NCBI GenBank assembly: GCA_027257055.1
Contig: JAPVLO010000045.1
Span: forward strand, 62,001 to 126,000
Reading direction: 5' to 3'
Length of the DNA: 64,000 nt
Source of the DNA: Cephalopachus bancanus
Taxonomy: Eukaryota > Chordata > Mammalia > Primates > Tarsiidae
Part shown: in pieces, positions 1-11,388 of the stretch
Numbering within the stretch: the stretch's first letter is position 1
Layout: each line of letters opens with the position of its first letter
Position numbers and translations under genes: made by a program
The notes under the pieces: generated by a model
What the model was told of the DNA's origin: nothing
What the model saw: only the letters and a program-made list of their open reading frames with translations
The model's database searches: none

Positions 1-560
1 ATTTTTAAAAAGTTTTTATCCAGTCAAATGTATATTTTGTGGTCACAGTTCTATGGGTTTTGACAAATGTTTTGAGTAATGTGTTTATCACCACTGTTGC
101 ATTAGAGCAGTTTCATCATACCAGTATTCCAGCATGTTACTCCTTTATAGACAACCCCTTTATTCAGTACTAGCAACCACTGATGTGATTTTCTCTGTGT
201 ACTCTTGCTTTTTTCTAGAATGTTATATAAATGAAATCATACAATATATACCCTTTTGGGTCTGGTTTCTGTCATTTAGCAAGATATATTTAAGATTCAC
301 TTATTTTGTTGCATGAATCAATAGTTATTTTTATTAGTAACAAATATTATGACAGTCTGGGCTATTTTGTGCACCTGTTTCATTTCTCTAGATACCTAGG
401 AGTGGTATCTCTCCATCTGGGTTATATGGTAGGTATATGTTTAACCTTACAAGAAACTATCAAACTGTTTTGCAAAATGCATGCAAAAATATTATTTTGC
501 ACTTCCTTCAGCAGTATATTAAAGTTCCATTCCACCAGAACTTGGTATTGTCAGGTTTTT
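1..560 (-). mobile_element. Old L1 fragment (antisense)
   Basis: Complement of the ORF2 C-terminal and 3' part of an old L1M-type LINE: the 'atgttatataaatgaaatcatacaat', 'cctaggagtggtatctctcc' and 'cttggtattgtca' stretches are characteristic. The small open frames here are accidental. Confidence 0.75.
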
Positions 561-724
561 GTTTTGTTTTTTTGACATTCTAATAGCTTTGTATTGGGCC
601 CCGGATTTTGAAAGACCATGGAAGTAGTACTCACTTGCTTAAGGTTAGTTACCAATTACTAGCTATTACATTTTGATCCCATGCTTTTTTCATTTGTAAT
701 ATTATCTTTGTGTTTAAACTTATT

Positions 725-995
725 TCTGAGGCTGAGATGGGAGAATCATTTGAGGCCAGGAGTTTGATACTAGCCTAGGCAAAATAGCAAAACCCTGTCT
801 CTACAAAAATTAGAAAAATTAGCCAGGTGTGGTGATATATACCTGTAGTCTCAGATACTTGGGAGGCTGAGACAGGAGGATCACTTGAGCCTAGGAATTT
901 GAGGCTGTGGTGAGCTATGATCGTGCCACTGCACTCCAGCCTGGGCGACAGAGTGAAACCCTGTCTCAAAAACAAACAAGCAAACAAAAAAACAT
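725..995 (+). mobile_element. Alu, 5'-truncated, old type
   Basis: Lacks the first 45 or so bases, and has an AluJ-like linker 'ctctacaaaaattag' and tail ctgtctcaaaaac. Older than the lineage-specific Alus around it. Confidence 0.85.
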
Positions 996-1213
996 GAAAG
1001 AAACTGCAAAATACTGCATATTTTAATGTTAATATACTTCTTTCCATTTTGGCTAATTATGTTACAGCTTAAAGAACATATTGAATATTAGAATTATTTA
1101 CCCTTTAAATTCTGTTTTGATCAACTCAACTCTGTAAATGCATAAAATAATTTTAGCAGAGCTATATATTGTCTAGATTTTAGATATAAGGATTGCTTTT
1201 TATGCTGAAATCT

Positions 1214-1738
1214 TTCTATATCAAAGGTTGGCAAATGGGTCCAAAAGCCAAATCCAGCATTTTGCCAGTTTTTTTTTTTTTTTTTTTGAGTTGGAGTCTC
1301 ACTCTGTCACCCAGACTGGAGTGCAGTGGCTGCTCCCGGCCACCGCAGCCTTGACCTGCTGAGCTCTGGCGATCCTTCCACCTCAGCCTTCCAAGTAGCT
1401 GGAACTACAGGCGCGCGCTACCACGCCCAGATAATTTTTTGATTTATTGTAGAGATGAGGTCTTGCCAAGTTGCAATCCACTCACCTCAGCCTCCCAAAG
1501 TGCTGGAATTACAGGCTGAGCCACCAAGCCCGGCTTTTTGCCAGTTTTTATAAATTAAGTTTTATTAGAACACAGCCATTGTCTATATATTGTCTAAGAC
1601 TGCTTTCTCACTGCACCAACAGAGTTGAGTAGTTGTGACTGAGACTGCTGTTGTGTATGAGAGATAAACAAGCTGAGTTGTATATAGCCTGCAAAGTCTA
1701 AAACGTTTATTATCTGACCTTTTACAGAAATATTAGAA
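1214..1738 (-). mobile_element. hAT-like DNA transposon split by an Alu
   Basis: 'ggttggcaaatgggtcc' at the left, 'agttttattagaacacagcc' in the middle and 'tatctgaccttttacagaaa' at the right are the complement of the common repeat 'gtcagcaaactttttctgtaaagggcc'. The Alu at 1,265-1,538 divides it. Exact family not assigned. Confidence 0.6.
1265..1538 (-). mobile_element. Alu (lineage-specific type)
   Basis: Flanked by ttttgccagttttt on both sides, a clear target-site duplication within the DNA transposon. Confidence 0.92.
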
Positions 1739-1910
1739 TACTAACCTCTATTGCATACCCTTGATGTCCTTCTGTTCAGCTACAGTGTCATAAGGATAGT
1801 TAAATTTGTAATTATTATATGTTAGGCTTTCTGGGCAGGCTTCTGAGACAGCTATAACATTATATTAAAGAAATCCTTGGGTTATAAAAAGTTTAAAAAC
1901 AGGGAACTTC

Positions 1911-2214
1911 TCTTTTTTTTTTTCTTTTTTTTGTATTGGAGTCTCACTCTGTTGCCCAGGCTAGAGTGCAGTGGCATGCTCACAGCCACTGCATCCTCGA
2001 TCTGCTGGGCTCAGGTAATCCTTCTTCCTTAGCCTTCCAAGTAGCTGGAACTACAGGTGTGTGCTACCACACCCAGCTAATTTTTTTGATTTATCGTAGA
2101 GATGAGGTTTCACCAAGTTTCTCAGGCTGGTCTTGAACCCATGGGCTCAGGCAATCCTCTCACCTCGGCCTCCCAAAGTGCTGGGATTATAGGCGTGAGC
2201 CACCACGCCCGGCT
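1911..2214 (-). mobile_element. Alu
   Basis: Full dimer read from its T-rich end. Together with the plus-strand Alu 110 bp downstream it can form an intramolecular duplex in VIRMA pre-mRNA. Confidence 0.9.
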
Positions 2215-2326
2215 TACAAGCTTCTTGTGTTAAGTTTCATAAATGTATTATTATTTGAGAAAAAAATTTCCTTTGAGAGCTTGAAGCTTAGCTTTAAAAG
2301 CAGTTGGTCATGAAAAATATTTTGTT

Positions 2327-2612
2327 AGGCTGGGCTCGGTGGCTCAGTCTGTAATCCCAGCACTTTAGGAGGCCGAGGCGAGTGGATTGCCTGAGCCCAC
2401 GGGTTCGAGACCCACCTAGGCAACTTGGCAAGACTTCGTCTCTACAATAAATCAAAAACTAGCCAGGTGTGGTAGCGCGTGCCTGTAGTTCCAGCTACCT
2501 GGAAGGCTGAGGCAGATGGCTAGAGCCCAGCAGCTTGAGGCTGCGGTGGCCGGGAGCGTGTCACTGCACTCCAGTCTGGGTGACAGAGTGAAACTCCAAC
2601 TCAAAAAAAAAA
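2327..2612 (+). mobile_element. Alu
   Basis: Full dimer with lineage linker; flanks attttgtta / tttttgtta. Confidence 0.9.
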
Positions 2613-2771
2613 TTTTTTTGTTATATTGTTTATGTACATGGACACACCAAGTGCTCTTTATATTTTTAACAATGATGGACTAAATTTTCTTCTGTCTGAA
2701 CTGAGATAGTTCATCTCTGTTACTAGTTTTTTATGCTCATATTTTAAGCAGTATCTCCTCTTTATTTACAG

Positions 2772-2904
2772 TTCTTTAAGGAAAAACAGTAGTGCTCTGC
2801 ATAGTTTACTGAAACGAGTCGTCAGCACATTTAGTAAGGATACAGGAGAACTTGCATCTTCATTTTTGGAATTTATGAGACAAGTTCTTAACTCTGACAC
2901 AATG
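2772..2904 (+). CDS. VIRMA: VIRMA coding exon (8th from last)
   Basis: VIRMA is the large scaffold of the nuclear m6A writer accessory complex (with WTAP, ZC3H13, HAKAI and RBM15) and directs METTL3/METTL14 methylation towards stop codons and 3'UTRs. This 133-nt exon has a TTTACAG acceptor and a GTAAGT donor. The first base completes a split codon, then 44 codons read SLRKNSSALHSLLKRV... to ...LNSDTM, which I recognise as human VIRMA at about residue 1367 onward, assuming the usual 1812-residue length. It ends in phase 0 and joins the next exon without a gap. The upstream exons are left of the window. The segment is helical and has no catalytic motif. Confidence 0.95.
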
Positions 2905-3421
2905 GTAAGTGTGTATATGTATATATTTGGTGTTCCTTAAATTTGAAAATTTTCATAAGTTAAAAAATCACTTTATAGCTCAAACATATCTTAGAACTTA
3001 GAATGGTATTTTTTTCCTGTGGCTCTCATCCCACTATAGATATTTCTGATTTATTCTAAAAAATAGGTGTTTAAGAGCAAAGTATCTCGACCTCCTCTTT
3101 GATATAGTAGGCATCATTAATTTGTGGATACCCTATGACTTTGCAACTTAAAGAGACAAGTACTACCTATGGTGCCTTCATTTAAAAATAAATCTTGACA
3201 TTGAGTTACCTTGCTAGGATAACTCAGAATAGTAAAGTTTTTTTCATCTCTTAAATGTTCACTTATTTTCACTTAATTAAGCATCGAGTGATTGTTTTGG
3301 ATATTGTGATTTTGGGGTAACTGTAAAGTTTATTATACTCGGGCATTTTAGATCTATCTTACATATATGAATTGAAGATTATTTTCCCCATTTTAAAATC
3401 TTATTATTAAAAATAAATTGA
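2905..3421. other. VIRMA intron, no recognised repeat
   Basis: About 500 bp of AT-rich intron following the 2,772-2,904 exon. I see no repeat family, exon or RNA gene in it. Confidence 0.5.
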
Positions 3422-3720
3422 GCCGGGCTCGGTGGTTCAGCCTGTAATCCCGTGCCTTTGGGAGGCTGAGCTGAGTGGATTGCCTGAGCCCGCGGGTTCG
3501 AGACCCGCCTGAGTAACTTGGCGAGACCTCATCTCTACAATAATCAAAAAATCAGCCGGGCGTGGTAGCACATGCCTGTAATTCCGGCTACTCAGAAGGC
3601 TGAGGCGGAAGGATCGCCGGAGCCCAGCAGGTCGAGGCTGCGGTGTCCAGAAGCGACCACTGCACTCTAGTCTGGGTGACAGAGTGAGACTCCAACTCAA
3701 AAAAAAAAACAAACCCCAAA
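3422..3720 (+). mobile_element. Alu
   Basis: Young-looking copy with 'cccgtgcctttggg' and many CpGs; flanks taaattga on both sides. Confidence 0.92.
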
Positions 3721-3810
3721 AAAGGTAAATTGAGATTTCTCTCATTAGTATTTTCTCAAATCATGGTAAATTATGGGCAGATTTTCAGAAGCCATTCATA
3801 TTCCTGCCCT

Positions 3811-3957
3811 GCTGGGAGTGGTAGCTCATGCCTGTAGTCCCACCTGCTTGGGAAGCTAAGTTAGGAGGATCTATTTAAGACCAGGAATTTGAGTTCATCC
3901 TGGGCAACATGGTAAGACCCTGTCTCTATTTTTGAAAAATTAAAACTTAAAAAAAAA
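3811..3957 (+). mobile_element. Alu left-arm monomer
   Basis: Single arm ending in an A/T-rich tail, of the free left monomer kind. Confidence 0.7.
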
Positions 3958-4114
3958 TGCCTGCCTTTAAAAAATGTTTGGGGTCAAATAAGTTTGGAAG
4001 TGTACACATCAGTACACATTAGTATAGTAAAAACTCCAAGAGGCCTCCTCAGCCTCTACAGTGTTTTACTGCAGTGTAGTCCGGCTTTGCCTAAATGTAT
4101 TGCCTGCAGAATAC

Positions 4115-4116
<2 letters not shown>

Positions 4117-4162
<46 letters not shown>
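4117..4162. repeat. (TG)n microsatellite
   Basis: About 22 uninterrupted TG units, followed by cacacacgtac. Confidence 0.95.
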
Positions 4163-4165
<3 letters not shown>

Positions 4166-4229
4166 ACACACGTACATATCTTATGGGTCAGTATGTATTC
4201 TGTCAACACTGGTTTAAGAAATTCAGCTT

Positions 4230-4365
4230 GACTGGGCACAATGGCTCATGTCTATAATCCCAGCAATTTGGGAGGCCAAGGTGGGAGGATTGCTTGAGCC
4301 CAGGAGTTTGAGACCAGCCTGGACAACCTAGTGAGACCTTATCACTATAAAAATTTTTTAGAAAA
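4230..4365 (+). mobile_element. Alu left-arm monomer
   Basis: Flanked by aagaaattcagct on both sides, so it inserted as a monomer. Confidence 0.85.
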
Positions 4366-4384
4366 AGAAATTCAGCTCAGTCAG

Positions 4385-4678
4385 GCTGGGCACAGTGGCT
4401 TCACACTTATAATCCCAGCACTTTGGGAGGCCAAAGCAGAAGGATTACTTGAAACCAGGAGTTTGAGACTATCCTGGGCAACATAGCGAGACATCATCTC
4501 TACAAAACATTAAAAATTTGCCAGGCGTGGTGGCACACACCTGAAGTCTCAGCTACTTGGGAGGCTGAGGTTGGAGGATTGCTTGAGCCCGGTAGTTCAA
4601 AGTTGCAGTGAACTATAATTGCTCCATTGCACTTCAGCCTGGGCAACAGACAGAACAAGACCCCCAACTCAAAAAAAG
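4385..4678 (+). mobile_element. Alu, old type
   Basis: Full dimer with 'ctacaaaacattaaaaatt' linker; diverged. Confidence 0.85.
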
Positions 4679-5080
4679 ATGTCTATTTAGGGAGAGTTGC
4701 AGAGGACCTGTTTAGTACAGTGTTACCAAAGTAAATACAATATGAGATTTTGTAAGATAAATGAGTTTACTGTTTAGTCTGTTTTCTCTTATGCATACAA
4801 CTTATATTGAGAATATTTAATTCAGTAAGTCCTTGCTTGCCTGTTGTGTTTGTTGTTTTTTTCTTACTAATTTTATTGGCAAACTTACTTTTTGAGTGTC
4901 ATATATAGTTTAAGTGATTACATTTACCAGATACTTTGATTGTGAAAGATTGATAGTAGAGATGTAGCTGCTCTAATAAAGAGGTTATTTAGAGTTTTAC
5001 TTGATGGAAGACTACTTACTAGTTTCACTAGATCTTAAGTGACATGTTAACAAATTAGTTTGACAGATTTTCCTTTCTTT
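4679..5080. other. VIRMA intron, no recognised repeat
   Basis: AT-rich, no feature seen. Confidence 0.5.
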
Positions 5081-5362
5081 TCTTTTTTTTTGAGTTGGAG
5101 TTCTCACCCTGTTGCCCAGGCTGGAGTGCCACACATGGCCACCGCTTCCTGCTGGGCTTAGGTGATTCTTCAACCTCAGCCTTCCAAGTAGCTGAAACTA
5201 TAGGCAAGCACCATATTGCTTGCCTAATTTTTTGATTTATTGTAGAGATGAAGTCTTACCAAGTTGTACAGGCTGGTCTCAAACCCATGGGCTCGGGCAT
5301 TCCTCTCACCTCAGCCTCCCAAAGTGTTGGGATTATAGGCATGAGCCACCACACCTGGCCGT
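5081..5362 (-). mobile_element. Alu
   Basis: Diverged dimer, with the right arm shortened near the 'ccaccgcttcctgctggg' part. Confidence 0.88.
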
Positions 5363-5780
5363 GACAGATTTTCTTATACATGTCGTCAGTTAAATAGTTT
5401 CTGGTCAAAAATCACTGATCACTGTTCTCTTGTGATTTCGCTAGGGCCATCAGGATTGTTAATTAATGCTTTTATTCATCTCTCATTAATGCATTTTCTC
5501 AGCTCCTGCATTGAGAAGATCAAAGTAATCATGTTTAACCTCTAAATTCTTTGACTCCCTCTTAGATTCTGTCCTGTTCTTTCTAATTTATTGTTTCCTT
5601 CCTTAATCAGAGGAAAATGTATCCCTACATTACTTCATTTATACTTATGATCTGGATCCTGTCCTAATAGTTTTTCCGCTTCTGTCTTTACATCTCTCCT
5701 TGCCCTTAGCTAATGAATAGAATCTCTGAATAGCCAAAATCAAATTCATCTTCCCCACAAACCTGACTGATCTTGTATTT
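5363..5780. other. VIRMA intron, no recognised repeat
   Basis: Includes a C/T-rich stretch of unclear origin; possibly an ancient repeat. Confidence 0.4.
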
Positions 5781-5784
5781 ATTT

Positions 5785-6352
5785 GTTTATTTGATTTGGA
5801 GCCTCACTCTGTTGCCTAGGCTGGAGTGCATGGCACGCTCACGGCCACCCCAGCGTTGACCTGCTGGGCTCCAGCGATCCTTCCACCTCTGCCTTCCAAA
5901 TAGCTGGAACTACAATCGCACGTACCGTGCTCAGCTAATTTTTTTTTTTTGAGTTGGTGTCTCACTCTGTTGCCCAGACTGGAGTGCAGTGGTGAGCCAC
6001 CGCAGCCTCGACCTGCTGGGCTCCCAGCCACCGCAGCCTCGACCTGCTGGGCTCCGGCGATCCTTCCGCCTCAGCCTTCCAAGTAGTTGGAACTACAGGC
6101 ACATACTACCACGCCCGGCTAATTTTTGATTTATTGTAGAGGTGAGGTCTTGCCAAGTTGCCCAGGTGGGTCTCGAACCCGCGGGCTCAGGCAATCCACT
6201 CACCTCAGCCTCCCAAAGTCCTGGGCCACCAAGCCCAACTTCAGCTAATTTTTTATTTGTTGTAGAGTTGCTGCCTGTGGCCTCAGGCAATCTACTCGCC
6301 TAGGCCTCCCAAAGTGCTGGGATTACAGACCAAGCCACCAAACCAGGCCAGA
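5785..6352 (-). mobile_element. Alu interrupted by another Alu
   Basis: The outer copy covers 5,785-5,940 and 6,237-6,352. The interruption falls in the middle linker, a common A/T-rich target. Confidence 0.85.
5941..6236 (-). mobile_element. Alu inserted inside an Alu
   Basis: The flanks tcagctaatttttt are duplicated. It contains an internal tandem duplication of about 31 bp (5,995-6,055) repeating 'agccaccgcagcctcgacc' and what follows, in place of the normal 'gccgctcccgg' part. Confidence 0.88.
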
Positions 6353-7061
6353 CTGATCTTTTATGTGTCTTACTTTTATACCATTTATCTTCCTGATTTC
6401 CAAGGTAGAAATTATGAAATAGAAGCTAATTTCCCTCATGTTTATTATCTTCAGCAGCTGCTCATTCTTGTCAGATTTATTCACAAAACCTTTTATGCTT
6501 AATTTCCTATTTTGCGTTTTCACCTCCATTATATATTTCTCCTGCTTGTTTCTATTTTTGCAACATTTTTTAGCTAAAACTCGTATACCATAAAATTTAC
6601 CCTTTCAAACTGATTCAGTGTTTTTTAGTGTATTGATAAAAACCATATATTTATTACCACTATTTAATTTCAGAATACTTTCATTGTCTCAAAAAGAAGC
6701 TCCATACCCATTAACAAAAACCCCATTCCTCTTTTCCCTCAACCACTGATCTACTTTCTGTCTTTATGTGAATTTCTGCCAAAAAGGCTCCTGGAATTTT
6801 AATTGGGTGTGCACTGAATCTGTAGATAAATTTGGGAGGGAGTATTTCTGTGTGAACAATGTTAAGTTTTTATATAAGTGGAGATGAGCTGTCTTTCCAC
6901 TTATTTAGATCATCTTTAATTTCCTTTTATGATGTTTTATGATCTTAATGTGCTAATCTTGCATCTCTTTTGTTATATCCCAAGTATGGGAAGTGTTGTT
7001 TGTGGTTGTTTTTTCTGTTATGTTTGATGCTATTTTAAATGTAATTGTGCCTTAATTTCTT

Positions 7062-7364
7062 TCTTTTTTTTTTTTTTTTTTTTGAGTTGGAATCTCACTG
7101 TTGCCCAGGCTGGAGTGCAGTGGCATGTTCACGGCCATTGCAGTCTCAACGTGCTGGGCTCAGGTGATCCTTCCACCTCAACCTTCCAAGTAGCTGGAAC
7201 CACAGGAATGTGCCACTGCACCTGGCAAATTTTTTGATTTATTGTAGAGACGAGGTCTCGCCTGTTTGTCCAGGTTGGTCTCGAACTCCTGGACTCAGGC
7301 AATCCTCTCTCCTCAGCCTCCCAAAGTGCTGGGATTACAGGCGTGAGCCACTTCACCTGGCCTA
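7062..7364 (-). mobile_element. Alu in L1
   Basis: TSD ccttaatttc on both sides. Confidence 0.92.
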
Positions 7365-8044
7365 TTCCTTAATTTCATTTCTGGATTGTTCATTGCTAAT
7401 GTTTAGAAATACAGCTGACTTTTGTTTTTGATAGTGTGTCTTGCAACCTTGCTGAACTCATTCATTAGTACTAATAGTTTTTGAGTGGATTTCTTAAGAT
7501 TTTCTGTATACAAGATCATGTTATCTACAAGTAGAGACATATTTATTTCTTCCATTCAAATCTGGATTCCTGTTATTTCTTTTTCTGGCCTAACTGCCCT
7601 CATAAGAACCTCAAGTACAATGCTGAATAGAAATGGCAAGAATGTATATCTTTGTTTTGTTCCTATTCTTTGTAAGACTCCAACTCAGAAAAAGAAAAGA
7701 CATTTTGATTTCTTCTTTCCCAATCTATATTCTTTTTATTTCCTTTAATTATTGCATTAGCTAGGACTTTCAGGACAATATTAAAAAGGTGTTTCAAGAG
7801 TGAAGTTCTTCTTTTTCCTGATCTTAGTGAGAAAGCTTCTAATTTCTCACCATTCAATATTATGTTAGCTGTAGGTTTTCTGTAGATGTTCTTTATCAAG
7901 TTGAGGAAGATCCTCTATACCTAGTTTGGTGAATTTTTATCATGGGTCAGTGTTGGATTTTGTAAAAAGCTTTTTCTGCATCTCTTAATATGATTTTAGG
8001 TTTTTTCTTCCTTAGCTCTTTGATGTGGTATATTATATTAATTG

Positions 8045-8355
8045 ATATTTATTTATTTGTTTGTTTGTTTATTTATTTTTATCAGTATCTCACTCTGTCT
8101 CCCAGGCTAAAGCAGTTGCACCATAATGGCTACTGCAACCTCGACCTGCTGGGCTCAGGCAATCCTTCTGCCTCAGCCTTCTGAGTAACTGGAATCACAG
8201 GCATGTGCCACCACACCGGCTTTTTTAAAATAAATTTATTGTAGAGACAGGGTCTCACCAATTTGCCCAGGCTGGTCTCAAACCCTGCAGCTCAAGCAAT
8301 CCTCTTGCCTTTGCCTCTCAAAATGCTGGGATTACAGGCATGAGTCCACACTGGC
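8045..8355 (-). mobile_element. Alu in L1, diverged
   Basis: T-rich end carries ttatttgtttgttt-type simple repeat. Confidence 0.85.
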
Positions 8356-8546
8356 TTACTTGATTTTAGATTATTGAAAACAGTCTTACATACCTGGGAC
8401 TAATCCCACTTTGCTAATGGGCTTATTAATTGCTGATTAATAATTACTAATATTTTATTGAGGTTGAGGATGTTTGCATCTATGTTCATGAGAGATATTG
8501 GTCTGTAGTTTTCTTATATTTTCAACATTTAGAGGACAATTTCTTT

Positions 8547-8832
8547 TTTTGTGTGTTGGAGTCTCACTCTGTCACCCAGACTGGAGTGCAATGGCCGCTC
8601 CTGGCCACCGCAGCCTCGATCTGCTGGGCTCCGGCGATCCTTCCGCCTCAGCCTTCCAAGTAGCTGGAACTACAGTTGCGCGCTACCATGCCCGGCTCAT
8701 TTTTTATTTATTGTAGAGATGAGGTCTCACCAAGTTGCCCAGGCGGGTCTCGAACTCGTGGGCTCAGGCAATTCACTCACCTCAGCCTCCCAAAGGTGCG
8801 GGATTACAGGCTGAGCTACCGAGCCTGACTTG
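8547..8832 (-). mobile_element. Alu
   Basis: Full dimer with CpGs retained and 'caaaggtgcggg'. Confidence 0.9.
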
Positions 8833-8966
8833 GGCTAATTTTTTAATTTATTGTTGAGATGAGGTCTTGCCAAGTTGCCCGGACTGGTCTTGAACCCACA
8901 GGCTCAGGCAGCCCACTAGTCTTAGCCTCCCAAAGTGCTGGGATTACAGGCTGAGCCCAGCCTTCT
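8833..8966 (-). mobile_element. Alu left-arm fragment
   Basis: Starts in the linker ('gggctaattttttaatttattg') and ends at the 5' end of the element. Probably the remainder of an Alu disrupted by the neighbouring copy. Confidence 0.8.
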
Positions 8967-8992
8967 GTTATTGTTATTAAAAATTTTTTAGC

Positions 8993-9278
8993 ACTGGGCA
9001 CAGTGGCTCATGCCTGTAATCCCAGCACTTTGGGAGACGGAGGCAAGAGTATTGCTTGAGCCCAGGGGTTCAAGACTAGCTTGGGCAACTTGGTGAGACT
9101 TCATCTCTACAATAAATCAAAAAATTAGCCAGGTGTGGTTGTGTGCCCCTGTAGTTCCAGCTACTTGGAAGCTGAGGCAGAGGGATCACCTGAGCCCAGC
9201 AAGTTGAGGTTGTGGTAGCCATGAGTATGCTACTGCTCTTCAGCCTGGGTGACAGAGTGAGATTCCAACTCAAAATTT
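8993..9278 (+). mobile_element. Alu
   Basis: Full dimer opposite in direction to the preceding ones, 25 bp away, so an inverted pair. Confidence 0.88.
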
Positions 9279-9301
9279 TTTTTTTCTTTTAAAATTGTTC
9301 T

Positions 9302-9416
9302 TGAAAAAGACTCTCTTTGTTGCCCAGGCTGATCTTGAACTCCTGGCCTCAAGCAGTCCTCTTGCCTTGGCCTCCCAAAATGCTGGGATTACAGGTGTGA
9401 GCCACTGGGCCTGGTC
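9302..9416 (-). mobile_element. Alu left-arm monomer, old
   Basis: Single arm with the 'ctcctggcctcaagcagtcc' form. Confidence 0.75.
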
Positions 9417-9536
9417 AGGATTTTGTTAAGGGTAATGTTTATTCAGCTGTTATTGATATTTGGTTAGTTATAGGACAAATGATAGGAGCTTCAAACAAAA
9501 TTTAGTTATTTGTGCCTATTTATAAATGCTAAATGT

Positions 9537-9832
9537 GGCTGGGCTCGGTAGCTCAGCTTGTAATCCCAGCGCTTTGGGAGGCTGAGGTGAGTGGATTGCC
9601 TGAGCCCACGGTTTCGAGACCCGCCCGGGCAACTTGGTGAGACCTCATCTCTAAAATAAATAAAAAAATTAACTGGGCGTGGTAGTGCACGCCTGTAATT
9701 CCGAGTACTTGGAAGGCTGAGGCAGAAGGATCGCTGGAGCCCAACAGGTCAAGGCTGCAGTGGCCGGGAGCGTGCTTCTGCACTCCAGTCTGGTGACGGA
9801 GTAAGACTCCAACTCAAAAAAAAAAAAAAAAA
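9537..9832 (+). mobile_element. Alu
   Basis: TSD ctaaatg; A17 tail. Confidence 0.9.
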
Positions 9833-9930
9833 TACTAAATGCTGTATCTAGTATTGATATGTACACTTTTATTTTGTGAGTCTTACTCCTAAGAGACCTA
9901 TATTTATTTTGAGCCATTTGAAAAAGGGCT

Positions 9931-10102
9931 AAAGCTGGGTGTGGTTGTCAGTCACCCATACTCCCAGCTACTCAGGAGCCTGAGTGAGGTATGAGGAACG
10001 CTTGAGCCCAGGGATTTGAGACTGCAGTGAGCTATGATTGTGCCCACTACACTTTAGCCTGGGTGAAAGAGTAAGACCCTGACTCTTTAAAAAAAAAAAA
10101 AA
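9931..10102 (+). mobile_element. Alu right-arm-type monomer
   Basis: Free right monomer; flanks ggctaaag on both sides. Confidence 0.8.
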
Positions 10103-10159
10103 GGCTAAAGATTTGAAACTACTGTTTGGTGGGCATATGACTCTGCCAGAAGTGTTCTT

Positions 10160-10240
10160 GCTTTCTTTTTTTGAGAAAGCAAGATTTATTGAGAGGACAG
10201 AAAAGTTCCCATAATGAGAGGGGACCCAAGGGGGTTGCCT
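10160..10240 (-). mobile_element. Poly(A)-tailed retrocopy of an LTR-like transcript 3' end, copy 1
   Basis: Read on the minus strand: a short unit with gggtcccctctc, a 'gggaacttttctg' segment, AATAAA (complement at 10,185-10,190), about 14 more bases and a short poly(A). It is flanked by 11-bp direct repeats gaagtgttctt at 10,149-10,159 and 10,241-10,251. The unit resembles the R region of gammaretrovirus-like LTRs ending at its polyadenylation site. It is not an LTR insertion, because it has the tail and TSD typical of L1-mediated retroposition. Confidence 0.6.
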
Positions 10241-10311
10241 GAAGTGTTCTTTCATGTGTGGCTCTGAATGATTTTGTTGTCATGAATCTTGATTTGTTTT
10301 GCTGGATACAT

Positions 10312-10590
10312 TTTCTTAAATTAGAATCTCACTCTGTCACCCATCCTGGAGTGCAGTAGCACACTCATGGCTACCGCAGCTTCCACCTCCTTGGCTCAGG
10401 CGATTTTTCTGCCTCACCCTTGCAAGTAGCTGGAACTACAGGCACACCTAATTTTTTGATTTGTTGTAGAGACTAGGTCTTACCATATTGCCCAGTCTGG
10501 TCTCAAATTCCTGGGCTCACGCAGTCCTTTTGCCTCCACCTCCCAAAGTATTGGGATTACAGGCATGAGCTGCCACTCAGCAGGATGGAT
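10312..10590 (-). mobile_element. Alu, diverged
   Basis: Flanks resemble ggat(aca/gga)ttttct; the right arm is short near the linker. Confidence 0.82.
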
Positions 10591-10633
10591 TTTCTAAGTA
10601 TTGAAATTTGTTTTTTTGTGTTGTTGGGGTTTT

Positions 10634-10918
10634 TTTTTTTTTTTTTTTTAGTTAGAGTCTCACTCTGTGGCCCAGGCTGGATGGCACATTCACAGCCACT
10701 GCAACCTCAACCCGCCAGGCTCAGGTGATCCTTCTGCCTCAGCCTTCCAAGTAGCTGGAACTACAGGCACGTACCACCACGCCCAGCTAATTTTTTGATT
10801 TATTGTAGAGACAAAGTCTCGCTAAGTTGTTCAGGCTGGTCTCGAACCCCTGGGCTCAGACAATCCTCTCACCTATGCCTCCAAAAGTGCAGGTACAGAC
10901 ATGATCCACCACACCTTG
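10634..10918 (-). mobile_element. Alu
   Basis: TSD ctaagt(a/g)ttgaaat. Confidence 0.9.
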
Positions 10919-11100
10919 CTAAGTGTTGAAATATTATCATTCTAAAATTTACTTCATTATTGTATCATTGTTTTTCTAAAGCAGAAGATATTTTTCTACA
11001 TGACTGAATATAGTCTTAAATATGATAGTTACCATTCTTTTTAGTTGTTTTCCTTATCTTCAGAGGGATAACTTCGCATTTCATCAGTTCTTTGTGTGTT

Positions 11101-11388
11101 TTTTTTTTGAGTTGGAGTCTCACTCTGTCACCCAGACTGGAGTGCAGTGGCCGCTCCTGGCCACTGCAACCTTGACCTGCTGGGCTCCGGTGATCCTTCT
11201 GCCTCAGTCTTCCAAGTAGCTGGAACCACAGGCGCGTGCTACCATGCCTGGCTAGTTTTTGATTTATTGTAGAGATGAGGTCTTGCCAAGTTGCCCAGGC
11301 GGGTCTCGAACCTGCGGGCTCAGGCAATCCATTCACCTCGGCCTCCCAAAGTGCTGGGATTACAGGCTGAGCCACTGAGCCCGGCCAG
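11101..11388 (-). mobile_element. Alu
   Basis: TSD cagttctttgt on both sides. Confidence 0.93.

Larger units (their letters stand above)
6550..8546 (-). mobile_element. L1 fragments (antisense), split by Alus
   Basis: Complement of L1 3' and reverse-transcriptase-region sequence: 'gtgtcttgcaaccttgctga', 'aatgctgaatagaaatgg' and 'gcatctatgttcatgagaga' are L1 ORF2 signatures. 6,550-6,780 looks like older L1M 3' sequence. The pieces at 6,781-7,061, 7,363-8,044 and 8,356-8,546 are in order, so they are one element broken by two Alus. No intact frame. Confidence 0.75.

Noticed and set aside
3994..4257. 87-codon open frame with a Val/Cys repeat
   Set aside because: It is the (TG)n microsatellite read in frame.
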